A stretch of 64,000 nt of DNA from Dioscorea cayenensis subsp. rotundata (taxonomy: Eukaryota; Streptophyta; Magnoliopsida; Dioscoreales; Dioscoreaceae), in assembly GCF_009730915.1 (NCBI RefSeq), contig NC_052487.1, positions 2,542,001 through 2,606,000 on the forward strand, written 5' to 3'. A model generated the notes under the pieces. The model did not search any database. It was not told the DNA's origin and saw only the letters and a program-made list of their open reading frames with translations. The position numbers were made by a program, and so were the translations under genes. This document shows, in pieces, positions 11,492 through 22,900 of this stretch; within the stretch, counting starts at the first letter, position 1; every line of letters starts with the position of its first letter.

Positions 11492-11549
11492 CCAAGGAGA
11501 AGGACTAGGAGTGAACTGGAGTACTTCAAACCCAAGCTTTGTTGATTGA
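10293..11549 (+). CDS. JAG: JAGGED-type C2H2 zinc-finger transcription factor (five exons)
   Basis: Orthologues (JAG, rice STAMENLESS1/OPEN BEAK) promote lateral-organ growth. Predicted exons are 10293-10294, 10380-10492, 10590-10709, 10840-10915 and 11027-11549, giving 277 residues. The N-terminus MRSTPEGNPLDLNNLP contains an LDLNNLP EAR-type repression motif at residues 10-16. A basic KKKKGSGK stretch precedes a single zinc finger with C56, C59, H72 and H76 and the plant motif QALGGH at 67-72. RETETLNRARQLVF follows, then a Gly/Ser/Pro-rich tail with poly-Ser and poly-Asn runs and a conserved YTCYGAPL segment. The start ATG must be assembled across an intron (AT/G), because no in-frame ATG lies upstream of the DLNNLP exon. 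The zinc-finger exons are secure; the first exon is inferred. Confidence 0.88.
10295..10379 (+). other. 85-base intron splitting the JAG start codon
   Basis: The donor is CAT/GTAAAT at 10294/10295 and the acceptor TTGTAG/GAGG at 10379/10380. Joining them creates ATG AGG AGT, giving MRS, in frame with DLNNLP. Without splicing the ATG at 10293 is followed at once by TAA. Arabidopsis JAG also begins MR, which supports the join. A transcript would settle it. Confidence 0.65.
10710..10839 (+). other. GC-AG intron directly after the JAG zinc finger
   Basis: Exon 3 ends HMNRHRQ plus a G; the next exon must supply AG AGG GAG to give the conserved QERETETLN. The only donor that fits is CCAAG/GCAATT, a GC donor with the strong AAG/GCAA context known for GC-AG introns. 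The acceptor is TTCAG at 10839. No GT donor near the junction keeps the frame. Confidence 0.85.
11170..11197 (+). repeat. (TTC)n run coding poly-serine in JAG
   Basis: A TTC/TCT trinucleotide run in exon 5, read in the TCT frame, encodes nine serines followed by SHH. It is a coding microsatellite, with likely length variation. Confidence 0.9.
11453..11492 (+). repeat. (AAC)n run coding poly-asparagine in JAG
   Basis: An almost pure AAC run near the end of exon 5 encodes about 13 asparagines before QGEGLG. It is a coding microsatellite in the disordered tail. Confidence 0.92.
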
Positions 11550-13399
11550 TTGATATATAATTAACAAGGTCATTAAAGATTTTGATGATATATGAATGAT
11601 TTCTTGTCTCAAATCTCTTCTTCTTTGATTTTGACTGACTTGTTTTGAATGGATGTGTGGAAATATAGAGAGTATGAGAGAAAAAAATGGACATTAACTG
11701 AAAGATTGTAGGACTTTTTTAAGTGTGTGTTTGTGTGTGTGTGTGTGTGAGTGTGTGGTTCTTTATCTCTCTCTCCAAATTGGGAACCTTTTGAATTAAG
11801 GCAAGTCTGTTTTTTGCAACTTGTGCTGGGACAATAGGAGAAAAGGCCTAGAGAATGAAGGGTGGCTCATGCTCTCTGTGCAAGGGTTTCAACTCCTCCT
11901 GAGTCCTCTCCAAAACACACACACAGCTCACAAACATATATTTAGCTTCTCGAGAATGTCTTGTCAAAAAGTTAAATGCTTTTAATCTTTCTTTTCAGAG
12001 AACTTGACCTTCAAAAAATATATTTATATTTTATTTATTGTTGTTGTTGTTGTTGCTGTTGTTATTATTAGTATATTCATATAATAAGAGCATCTGGATT
12101 CTGAAATAACAAGTTAAATGCATGAATAATGTCCGTTCCTGCATGAGAGAGTGGACGTACCGTGAGGCCAGTTTAGAGGGGCATCTTTATTACCTACTTT
12201 TTATTTATTTATTTTATTCTTTTTTATAAGTAGCATATATATCTGAAGAAAATTGCTCCTGTAACACTAGCTAGTTTCTTATGTATATGTATACCCTTGG
12301 AAAATATTTTACTTTATGTATAAACTTTATGATAAAAAGTCAACTTACATATTAAAAGATTGACCTCTTATTTTCTCAAGATGGAGAAATAAAAAAAAAA
12401 AAAAAAATCTAGTGCCAATAATTTGTAGCGTAAGTGAACATATATGGTGTTTACATATACATATTAATATTTACCCATTTTTATGAAAGATATATAACAC
12501 ACACACAGAAAAAAAAAAATCTAACATAAATGAGATAAATTTCATGGGTCCTGTTAAAACAATATCATATTTATATAAAGTAAATAAAATATAATTACAT
12601 ATCCTAACATGATACTAAAAGCATCATCTGAATCCTTTAAATATGAAGAAATATCACTTGAACTTAGATGATCTTTTAGTATGTACTAGAAAGTACATAT
12701 ATAAATAAATACTATCAATCTTAGTCTTTGTTATACATAGAAAAATAAAATAAAATAAACATAAAATAAAGGATCAATGAGGTAAAATGCAAAGGCGTTG
12801 GTTTTGAGACATGAGAAGAGAGCTGCTCTCGATTCAGTGCTTTCATTGGTACGGCGCTCATGAACAGCCGCTTTTCATCCCTGTCATTTATCACGCATTT
12901 GCGGCTGCTGCTGCTGCTTTTTCTTTTATTTATTTAATTAATTAATTTATTTAAATATATATTAAATAAATAAATAAATAATATGCAACTTTCTTTGTTT
13001 CTTTCTTTTCAAAGAGAACAGAACAGAACAGAGAGAGAAAAAGAGAGAGAGACAAGAACCTGGGATGCTGTGTCTTATGCTGTCCAAGTGTTGGGAGAGA
13101 TGAATCAGATGATCAAGAGAGAATCCTACGGCAGTCTATACACCACCATCACCACCATCCAACATCTCTCTCTCTCTATCTCAAGTCACCATCCTTTTTG
13201 GGTATCTGTGGTTTCCCTTTCCCAGTTACTACTCCTATCTCTATTCTCAAACATCAACATTACATACATGTTTGTTTTACTTTTCTTTCTTTTAATTTTT
13301 TATTATTATTTTTTAAATTTATGTATTTTATTTTATTTTATTTAACAGATGATAACAAAGAAATCAACAAACAATAGCATTATCATCATCATTATCACC
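11550..13399. other. Spacer between the convergent JAG and ESP1 genes
   Basis: Just after JAG there is a (GT)n run near 11730-11750 and then AT-rich DNA with no recognised gene. Around 13056-13141 a short frame reads TWDAVSYAVQVLGEMNQ, with protein-like composition but no family I know and no convincing exon borders. Confidence 0.45.
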
Positions 13400-13671
13400 T
13401 GTGCAGAGGAGAATGAGACTTGTAAGGCTCCAATTTCAAGCTGGGATCAGAAGAACTCTGCCTGCCCTGCCTGGTTTCAAAGTCACACACACACATACTA
13501 GACACTACACACTATCTGGCATTGTATTGGAACATGATCAATTTGACTAAAAGGATTCAAAACAGCTGAATGAAATATAACTTTATCAATCTTTAATCAG
13601 AAGAAGTAGAAGTACTACTACTACTACTACTACAACTACTGCAGAGAAACTTGGGATTATAAATCTCTAAC
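13400..13671 (-). other. ESP1 3'-UTR, homologous to repeat-unit 3' blocks
   Basis: Bases near 13402-13425 (GAGGAGAATGAGACTTGTAA) recur near 26252 beyond the exon-7 remnant of the first type 2 copy, and a CATCAGAAGA-type segment also recurs. This shows that the duplicated unit included the 3'-UTR of ESP1. Confidence 0.6.
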
Positions 13672-16600
13672 TTAGCGATTTCTCACCATTAGCATTTCCT
13701 GCAGTTGTTTTACCTGGTTTCTTTGCTCTGGAGGCAGGAGATTAATCTGATCTGGAGTGAGGCTCATGACTTGCTCAAGGAGATTTCTCTCCATCTCAGA
13801 TGTTAGCTGTAAAAATACAAAAGATAAACCTTCAGCTGAAAATATTATTTTTGGTTTATATTGAATCAGTGAAGTTGACAGAGTGATTGAGATCACCTGA
13901 GGTGGTCGGGGAGGACCACTGACGCCTGGCCCAGGGACCATTTGTCCAGAAGGCAATGGTGGTGGCCCTGGTAATTGAGTTATGGGCATTGGGTTCTCTG
14001 GTAGACCAAGTGCCCACGGTGCTCCTCTGTCTCCTTGCATGGTGTTCCCAACTTGGACTCCAAAGTCAGTACCCATATGTGAACTTCCCTGCAATGATAC
14101 ATTGTCGATCAAACAGTAGCTATCAATAAAACATGCATATCAAGCGACAATGAAAAGGGAGACTGGTTGTTGAAGGCTGATCCTTGTTTAAGTAGTTCAC
14201 TTAAAAACAAGGTACAAGTCAGTCCAAACTCATTGACTTTTATCAGCAAATTTTCAATTAGAGACCACAGAAATTTGTTCCCATATATAAGGGATCAAAT
14301 CCGTGACAGGCTCAAGAATATATATGATAATGTTCACTATGGACCTTTTGGTGCATGATGAACCTGAGGTCAAACCTTTTTAACTTCCAAAATCATGAAA
14401 CATATTTAATAAGATAATATACACGAATGGGAAAAATATTTTTAAAAAAAAATGTGCAACAGAATTGTGTCATGACACAGGATAGTGAATACGAGTTAAA
14501 ATGTGAACTCAATAAAAATTATCTGAACTAGAAAAAAGATTTATAGAAGCCATCAATCAAAAGGAAATGTAAGGTTTTCAATCAAACTATGAATGTGATA
14601 AACGTCAGTCAGCTGTTGAGACACAAACTTGGTCAAACCGAGTGTGAAGTTTCAGGAGAAGAGGAATCTCACACAATGATTCAGGAAAACAGAAAAGTCA
14701 TCTAGGAGAAAGGAGGAGAAGGGATAGAAGATTTAGAAGATCTAAAATGATATGAACCAAAGAAGAAATATGGAAAATTTCAAAACATCAAAAAAGCTTC
14801 ATAAAAATAAATAAATAAATAAATAAGACAAAAGTGAGAGAGAAGGGAAGATCATGAAGTTAGGAACCAGGTAAAGAAAATCATAGGCCATGTGATAGCA
14901 CATAGATAACAGTAATTCTAGCTAATGATCACTAATAGATTTGCTTACTATTAAGATGCCTATAATTCTCTCTAAGATTATAATATGATAAACTAAAATT
15001 TTGTCTTGTTAAAAAGAAATATTTTTCTTTTGATGAATAACTTCTGTTTTTTCTTCAAGTTTTGGCAAATGCAAAGGACATACATTCATAAATTTAAGGG
15101 TTCTAACTCATTGTCCTCAGCCAACTGGAACAAGAATTTTGAGCATTTATTAGATTCTTTGTAAGGCATTATAAAGCTTTATATTTCACAACAATTCCAC
15201 TCCATGGTAAAGATCATGGTAAGGAGAAATGAAATCCTTTATAAATTTTAACTTCATTGACTTCCACACATTCGATGTAAGTGATACAGCCCTACATACT
15301 GACTGACTTCATCTCACAACAAATAAACATAACATAGGGGTAAAACAATCATTTGATTGATCAACAGCTCAACACAAGTACAAAAGATAAGTACATCCAA
15401 TCTTAAGATCATCAAACAATAAGAATAAAATCCATTTAATGAATACGATGATGAACCTACAAAAATTCATAGAAATTTTAGAAAGTAAAACAGAATTGGT
15501 ATAAGATACAAATATGATAATTGTAAGAATGACAGAAATAGAGTCAAGAAGATATCCACTATGAGGAGTGAAAACCATAAAGTAGAAGCAAGAAAAGAAA
15601 CAAGCAAAGTGACCCATCAAATAGAGCCCAATTAAATTTACCATTATGTTACCATTATATATTATTGCAATACCTCTCTTTCCATTCTTTTTCTATTCAT
15701 TAATCAAATATCAAATTGAAAAAATCTACTGCATATGTAGCACAAACAGCATATTGCAGATAAAAATATCACCTGATAAAGCTGTTGAGGCGGTGGATGG
15801 CTTGGTAAAGGAGGTTGCCCTTGTGGAAAGGAAGATGGTAGTGATGGATTGCCCCCAGACTGAATTAACATTAAGAAACATTCTTAAGTGATTTCTTCAT
15901 TTAATGAGTAAAAAAGATCACAAAAAACAAGGCAAAATTTCGAAGCTTCTACAGTTTACTCACATGGAACATAGGCTGTGACAGATGCTGTAGAGGCATA
16001 TTTGATGGTTGATAACCAACATTGTGGGGCATCTGCGGATGAGCTTGATGAGGAAATGGCAGCATGGAAGATGGTCTTGGGTGTTGGGGCAAAGGTGGCT
16101 GCATTGGCTGATGCATTGCACCGGGGATTTGCATAGGTTGTTGGGTCAAACCAGCAGTCATAGGTAAATGAGCTTGAGGAATTGGGTATTGTGGAGCAGG
16201 GGGAGGGGGAAGAGGTGGATTATGAGTAGATATAGAATGTGGAGGAGCTGCTGAAGGAATTTGAGGATTCAAAATGTTCTTAGTTTGCTGAGGTAAGGAT
16301 GGGGGATTTGAAGGCATTGACTGTGACTGAAAGGCCAACGGTGGAATAGAAGCAGATGACATGGACATGGAGGGTTGAGAATGAGTTGGTCTAGCTGGTA
16401 CTAGGGGTTGGGAAGAACCACCTACTCCAGCTTGAACAGAGGAAGATTGAATAGTTTGAGCATTTGGCTGCTGTGCTGTTTGTGCTTGTTGTGGTTGAGA
16501 TGATGGTTGCTATAAATTTGGTAAGTGGAACCAAGCAAATCATTAGATCTTATGCAGGTAACAGAAATCAATTCAGTATGCTGCGAAGTGTTGCTAAGAG

Positions 16601-17714
16601 CAAAAAAATTACCTGTTGGCGCGGACGCACCATTCCCAGCATGATTTGTGCCTGCAACAAATTAAATTAAGACATAACATTATATACTTCAAATAAGAAA
16701 ATTTACCCCTGCTTTCCCACTATTGTCTGTGAGGCATAAATTTTAAATCATCCACCCAACAACAATTGGTAGCAAGAGAAAACTAGAAGAAAGATAATTT
16801 ACTAGTCCTATTAAGGATAGATACTAAGTAGCCATTTGATTTGGTAAAGAAAATACATCTGTCTATCAAATTTTATTCCAAAAGCATGAAATGGGCACAT
16901 TAAGTCAGCAGTACTTTTATAATTTTATTCTATGTAAGCATACCATAGTGCAGTGAGATGTGAGAGCTTGCTGGCCATGATACTCATTAACAATTTGCAT
17001 AATGCATACATTACCACGCTGCTAATACCATATTCAAATGATTATGCTTGCATAACAAATACTGGCAATGAACAGGTCAATTATACATCAAAATTTTTTT
17101 CTCAAACTAGCAATGTTATTCTGTTTTTCTCTAACGGAAAGCACAAATTGAAAAAGTTTTTCCAACTAGAACTCCATCCAATTTATACATCCTCATTCCT
17201 AACTAACAAATCAACATCCAGAATTATTCCATAGCTAGAAAAATTGAATACTTGAAAACCCACAGTTCACATCGGATAACAAACAGAATGATTACAAATT
17301 AAAAAACCCATCTTTGCAGGCAGACAAGCTGCGCCCAGAAAACCCACATTACAATGACCAAAATAAATTCAGGAAGACCAATAACATCACAAAACCAAAA
17401 CCCTAATTAACAGAAAACCCTCATAAAAAAAAAATGAATACCTTAAATACAGTCCTGGTCAGCATAGGGTTGTCGATTAGAATTTGCCTCGCAAGCTGGG
17501 GGTTCTGGTCGATTAGCTCCTGCAACATCGATCACAAAACCATCGGAAATCTTCAAAAAGAGAGCACCAGCCAAGAAGAAGAAGAAGGTTGAGGAGGAGA
17601 AGGTCAAGAGACGAATACCTTCATCTGGTACATGATGTCGAGAAGCTGGTCCCTGGACATTTCTCGAATGTCCAGCGAGGATCCATCGCCGGAGGCCGGC
17701 TGTGACGCCATCAT
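13672..17714 (-). CDS. ESP1: ESP1, CstF-64-like protein without RRM (seven exons, intact)
   Basis: ESP1 (Enhanced Silencing Phenotype 1) belongs to the mRNA 3'-end-processing machinery, and its loss in Arabidopsis enhances RNA silencing. Exons: 17714-17619, 17519-17442, 16651-16613, 16509-15964, 15859-15773, 14088-13897, 13806-13672; all junctions are in phase and give 390 residues. Residues 18-71 are a CstF-64 hinge (RDQLLDIMYQMKELIDQNP, then TRTVFKAQIMLGM), which binds CstF-77/symplekin in the family. Residues 72-346 are Gln/Pro-rich. Residues 349-390 are the CstF-64 C-terminal domain (MERNLLEQVMSLTPDQINLL, then QVKQLQEMLM). There is no RRM, as in Arabidopsis ESP1. The start is the first of two adjacent ATGs. 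This is the intact parent of the array to its right. Confidence 0.93.
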
Positions 17715-17777
17715 CGCAGCTCTGGTTTCTCTTTGAAGCGTCTTCTCTTCCAGCCTTCAGCGTTGGGTAGAACTACT

Positions 17778-17788
17778 AGTTATATGTC
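17778..17788 (-). promoter_or_regulatory. TATA-like element of ESP1
   Basis: On the minus strand an ACATATAACTAG-like sequence lies about 65-75 bases upstream of the ESP1 ATG. The matching site in type 2 copies reads TATATAATT (for example near 31173-31180), so it was copied with the gene. Confidence 0.5.
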
Positions 17789-17829
17789 TCTGCGAGAAAA
17801 CCGTAACGGATCGGATTCACTTCTCGGAG

Positions 17830-18620
17830 CTTCGTTGGCAGCACCCGGATCCGAATCCGTAATAAAAACTTTTTACATTCTTCCCTTCTCGTCCCTGGTT
17901 GAAATATAAAATTACATGATATTAAATGAATTTTTGGTTTATTGACTTGGTCTTCTTCATCCCTATTAAAAAACCAAAACCTAGAATATACTGAGTGCGG
18001 GTTGAGAGATTAACTCTGCCCTATTAGCATATGCAGAGTGCAGGTTGAGAGATTAACTCTGCCCTATTCATGTTATAATTAGGTGATTTACGCACATTTT
18101 GTTAAAAAAAAAAAAAAATCACTGGTTTTTCTTTTTAACTATATTATTAATATATTTATTTATCTATTTATTTATAAAATCTTTATTGTCATTATAAGAT
18201 ATCATTCAATGTGCAAAATTAGTTCGTTAAAAGTACATTTTATTCAGTTAAAATGACAAAATATTCACATTATTAAAACTGCAAGGGTGTTCTTTCACAT
18301 GAGGCGAAAAAGGAAGAAGGTTCTGTCAAAGGTTAAGGGAAAAATATGCCAAGGCATTTAAAAAAAAATAAAAACACTTTAATCAATGATATCGCCTATA
18401 TCGAATATATAGATTAAAATTAGTTTCATTCTAATTTTATAGTTATTATATTCACTATTCACACAACAAATTGATTACTTTGTTTCGAAAATATAAAAAC
18501 GAAACCAATATGAACAGAAACCCATATGATTCTTGATGTCTTTCTATTTATCAAAAGAAACCTAACAAATATAAAAGGGAGAAAACATTTCAAAGTTTTT
18601 GGCGTTGAGATTAAAAATTC
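17830..18620. other. Upstream region of ESP1, joining the first array unit
   Basis: No gene is seen. The stretch resembles 52740-53400 upstream of another copy, with shared segments such as CTTGGTTGAAAT and TATTCACATTRTTAAAA. A 38-bp direct repeat (GAGAGATTAACTCTGCCC...) occurs twice at about 18000-18065. It marks the ancestral promoter side of the ESP1 unit. Confidence 0.5.
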
Positions 18621-19199
18621 TTTACCTGTAGTAATCTATCAGAAAAGTTAAGATTATTTAGTTACCCTATGAGAAGTTGAAAACCAAGTACATACACACT
18701 TCAATTCGCTCCACTCCAGATGATACAAACACAAAAAACCACAGCAGTACAAAAGGGTAAAAATGCTTCTCCTTGGTCAGACCTATCCAATTTACATATA
18801 TGCAGTGACACACACACACAGACTTCAGATCTTCAAGGCTTCAACAAATATATATATATGTATTTATGGTCACAAAACAGAAAATATCTCTCTTACATGA
18901 ATTTAACATTATAAATTAGGAAAACAGATAAAAGAGGAAAATAAAAAAATCAATCTCCAGGAACAAATCTTCTGCAACAATAGAAACATTTCTACTTTGC
19001 CAATCTTTCTCAGATCACAAGTCTATAGCTGCAAGAAAAGAAAAAATACACATTCTTTTTCAATTGATTCTATAGCTAATTTGATTCAACTCAATATGAT
19101 GCTTTGCCAGATGTTCTAAATTATAATGATTTCCCAGCAAAGCTCCGTTGATGAATAATGGCTTGCTGCAACATGCACAAAATCTGGATACTTTCAGTG

Positions 19200-19997
19200 T
19201 GTTCTACAATACACAGCGATATCAATGTGTTTAAAAAATGTCCGTATCACGGTATCACCGGTCATTGGCTGCAGTGTCTACGAAAGCTGCCTGTCCTGCA
19301 TTATTTGAAAATTCATTGTACTTAAATCAATATAAGGTATACAGTTCAACTTACATGAACAAATTTTGTTTGATTTGCTTCAGGACAATATATCTGTCCA
19401 GCAAGTCGGTATCTCTTGCACGATATGTCTCTGCTCGTTACTCCTTGCAGAGCAAAAGACTTGTCTATAGTTTGATTATGGAAATAGCCATTCTTATTCA
19501 ACAGCAAACAAAGGGATCAGCATTTGGGCTCAGACGATTTGGCTGGTTTAAAAATTAAGGTACAGCATCTGGCACTGTTAGACCAGACCATTTCAACAAA
19601 TAGCTTATACAGAGATAACATTCTATCAACCTAATCAGAAGATCTGCATTGATAAAAACACAAAGCTCAACTACAACAACTGCAACAACTACAGAAACCA
19701 AGTGTACAAATCAAACTTTTAATTCAATACCTTACCGAATTCTAACGGCCAGCCAAAGGAGATTTCACTCCTTTTCAGGTGCTATATGCAAAAGCACAAG
19801 GGAATGCATCAGTAAACGAAATTATTTAGCTCAATGAACCTCTGATGCATGGCACTGGTCATCCATCAAGAAAGCATTGGTGGCAGCCCTGGCATGAGTT
19901 AGAAAGCACTGCTTTTTCCTGGAGCCTAGGTGCCATTGGTACTCCTCTATGTTGCAAAGAGTTCCCAAAGTTGCACTCCAAAATTGGACATAAGAAG
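19200..19997 (-). other. 3' block of type 1 unit 1 with ESP1 exon 6/7 remnants
   Basis: Bases 19835-20007 align with ESP1 exon 6, and bases near 19755-19780 with the start of exon 7 (GTGAAATCTCCTT). Both are out of frame and eroded, so they would be 3'-UTR of the short paralogue. Further 3' sequence recurs in the other units near 32560, 38945 and 53993. Confidence 0.6.
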
Positions 19998-22900
19998 TTA
20001 AATTTCCCTGCATGATATAGACAATGTTGAAGGATTTCATTCAAATCCATGGTTATTTGCCAAAAAGATAAGAAGCAACCACTACAGACAAAATACAAGT
20101 CAATTCAAGTTCATCAACCTTTATAACCAAATAAATTTGCTCTCTTACATAATAAATCAAATCAGTGCCAGTTCAAGAATAGCAATTAAAATTAAGGGCC
20201 ACTATGAACGTGGTTAAATGGCAAGAAAATCAGTGAATCCAGGAATTAAACTTGGGCAATAACATATTTGGTAAAACTGTAAAAGACAGATGCACATAAC
20301 AAAGACACTAAAAAAAGAAAAGCTGCGTCATAAGAAAATCTAGGAGTTTAACCTGTTTCTTCGATGGAATTTTATCTCAGTCAAGAGAACTTCTTGTACT
20401 AGAATGTTCAACAAGAAAAAAAAATGAATAAACATGCATGCATTTACAAATTCAGCGGTTGGCTCTCTAGATTTCACAAGTGTAATTTTAAAGTTAGTGA
20501 TTCAAATAACTTTTTTTTTTTTTGGTAACTAAAGCATGTCATTGTTTCTGTATTTCGAATTGTTTGTTGACATAAACAAAAGGAAAACATCTGCCATGAT
20601 TTCACCTCTACAATCATAAGTGGATGAGATAGCTACTGTGTATTAAGAGGCCAGCAACTACCTGTGCAATAAACACAACAAACAAGATTCAAAAAATCAT
20701 GAACATCATAAATAAATAGGGAAGTTTAAAAATACTTACAAAAGTTTAAAAGACTGATGAAGAAGATAAGAAAAGGATGAAAATAATTGATAACTTATAA
20801 ATATGAAAAGAAAATTGAAGAAGTTGGGAAAATGGAAAAGATGAACAACTGACCTCCTAAATCATTCAAAAAGATAAATCAAGAAGTTATCATGAAAAAT
20901 CAATAAGAAAGCGGACAGGACGAATATGATAAATACAACCTTAATCAAGATAAAAACTTACCAAAAATAGGGAAAGAAAAAACAAACAAAAGTTATAGTT
21001 AGAAACTGTGATACACCATCAGTAATGTGAATAAGACAAAAACTCATGGAATCAACTTATCAAGAAAAAAATATAATATTTTTAAATTAAACATCCAGAT
21101 GCATGTTTTAAGGCCCTTTTAACAAATTATCATAATTGAGAAAGCTATTAAAGACAACAAAAAAGAATGAGAAAATCTACATGCAACATAAGAAATCATT
21201 AGAAGAAAGGAAAATTATGTGGTGATATGTCAATAGATGATACCAAACTAATAGCAGATACCTTGAATGGTGCATATTAACTGTCTACTTAGGTATTAAA
21301 CCAGACGTCACAAGTAGATTAGTGGACTTCCAAGATTTATGGTTTTCAATACTTAGCACAGACTACTTCAATCATTAATTAATTAAGAGGGTGTTTGCCC
21401 GTGGTGAATGGTTAACTAAAACAAATCGCAATAAGCAGTTCCATTCCTCTAACTTTTGCCTATTAATGTGTGAGAAACTATTTTCACATTTCTGTTAACT
21501 CCCTAAAAACAAAAAAATATCTAAACTGGGGGAATGAGCATTATTTGAAATTTTTTTTTTTTCCACTTTATAAATATAGCTCACCATAAAATAAAAACAA
21601 GTAACAAAGTCTAAGTTGAGTCCATTTTATAGAAATGGTGCCTAACCCTTGATTTCAACTTCACTCACTGCAACACAGACAAACAAGCAAGACCAAAGAG
21701 CATTTCTATAGCACCACGACTATTCACAAGGTAGTGGTCGATCAGCACAAGTAGTTCTATTCTTAATTTATGTGAACAACATAAATAAATAAATAAATAA
21801 ATAAACATTCAACAAATAAGACGAACAATCTAAAAGAAAATTCAGCCATTTGTTGTTAACTTTGGTTATTGGTTCAAAGTTACTAGTTTTTAAGAAGCTT
21901 CTTCTACTTTCTCGATTGATCTCATTTGTGGTTAACTGACTTCAAACAAAATCCGACTGAACTTGGGGAATGACAATTTTTAAAAAAAATTAAATTCACC
22001 AAATCACAAAACAAACACAAGAAATAACAGTAAGTCTGTCTTAATTCCACTTTATATAAGTGTTTTGCCCTATGTTCACACTACACCAGATTATAAATAA
22101 ACAATTAAAAGAACTCTTTTACACCCAGATAATACTAACAAGTTAATGCTTGATCAGCATAATTACTTCCAATCAACGCTCTGAAAAAAAAAATTAAAAA
22201 ACATTGAACAAATAAGATAACCACCAAAAAGAAAATTCATAGTTATTTTAAAAAGTAAAAATAGCATAACTGGTATACAATTATCATAAGCGGTGTCTTA
22301 GATGCAATTTTGTTCTATTTCAGTCAAGGCAATTTACTGGACTCGAATGTTCAATCAGATAATGGGCAAAGATGGTACTAGCATTGAACATTGTTCGATT
22401 TGCACAATCAAGTCCCTAAATTTCTGAAATATTGCAATACATATATATATAAAGAATCATTACTATTTGACCTGTCCCCATAATCCTATATGATGGTAAT
22501 CATATAACAATCGAGACCAGTCCAAAACGGGCACCATACAGTAAACCTGCCCAACCCAAATGGGGAACCATATGAAAAACTTACTGCCCAATCCCAGAAG
22601 TAAAACCTACAGGAAACCTGCCCAATCACAAACAAGGATAAATATATGGGAAACCTTCGGGTAATGGAGTTAAATGTAAAAAAAAAAAGATTGACAAGAT
22701 CAAAAATAGCGGATAACAAATCAATAAATTATTAAGGAAAGCTTATAAAAAAAATTTAAAAATAAATAAAGATAAGAAAAAGATAAAATCATTTAAAAAA
22801 CAAAATAGGAAAATTAAGAAATGAAAAGAAAAACCATACATCCAATCTTGAGAATCCCTAATAAATCATATAAAAAGATAGATCAAACTCAATAAGAAGA

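Noticed and set aside
13395-13420. miR528-like sequence (TGCAGAGGAG)
   Set aside because: Only about ten bases match the mature microRNA and no pairing arm is seen nearby. The stretch is explained as ESP1 3'-UTR.
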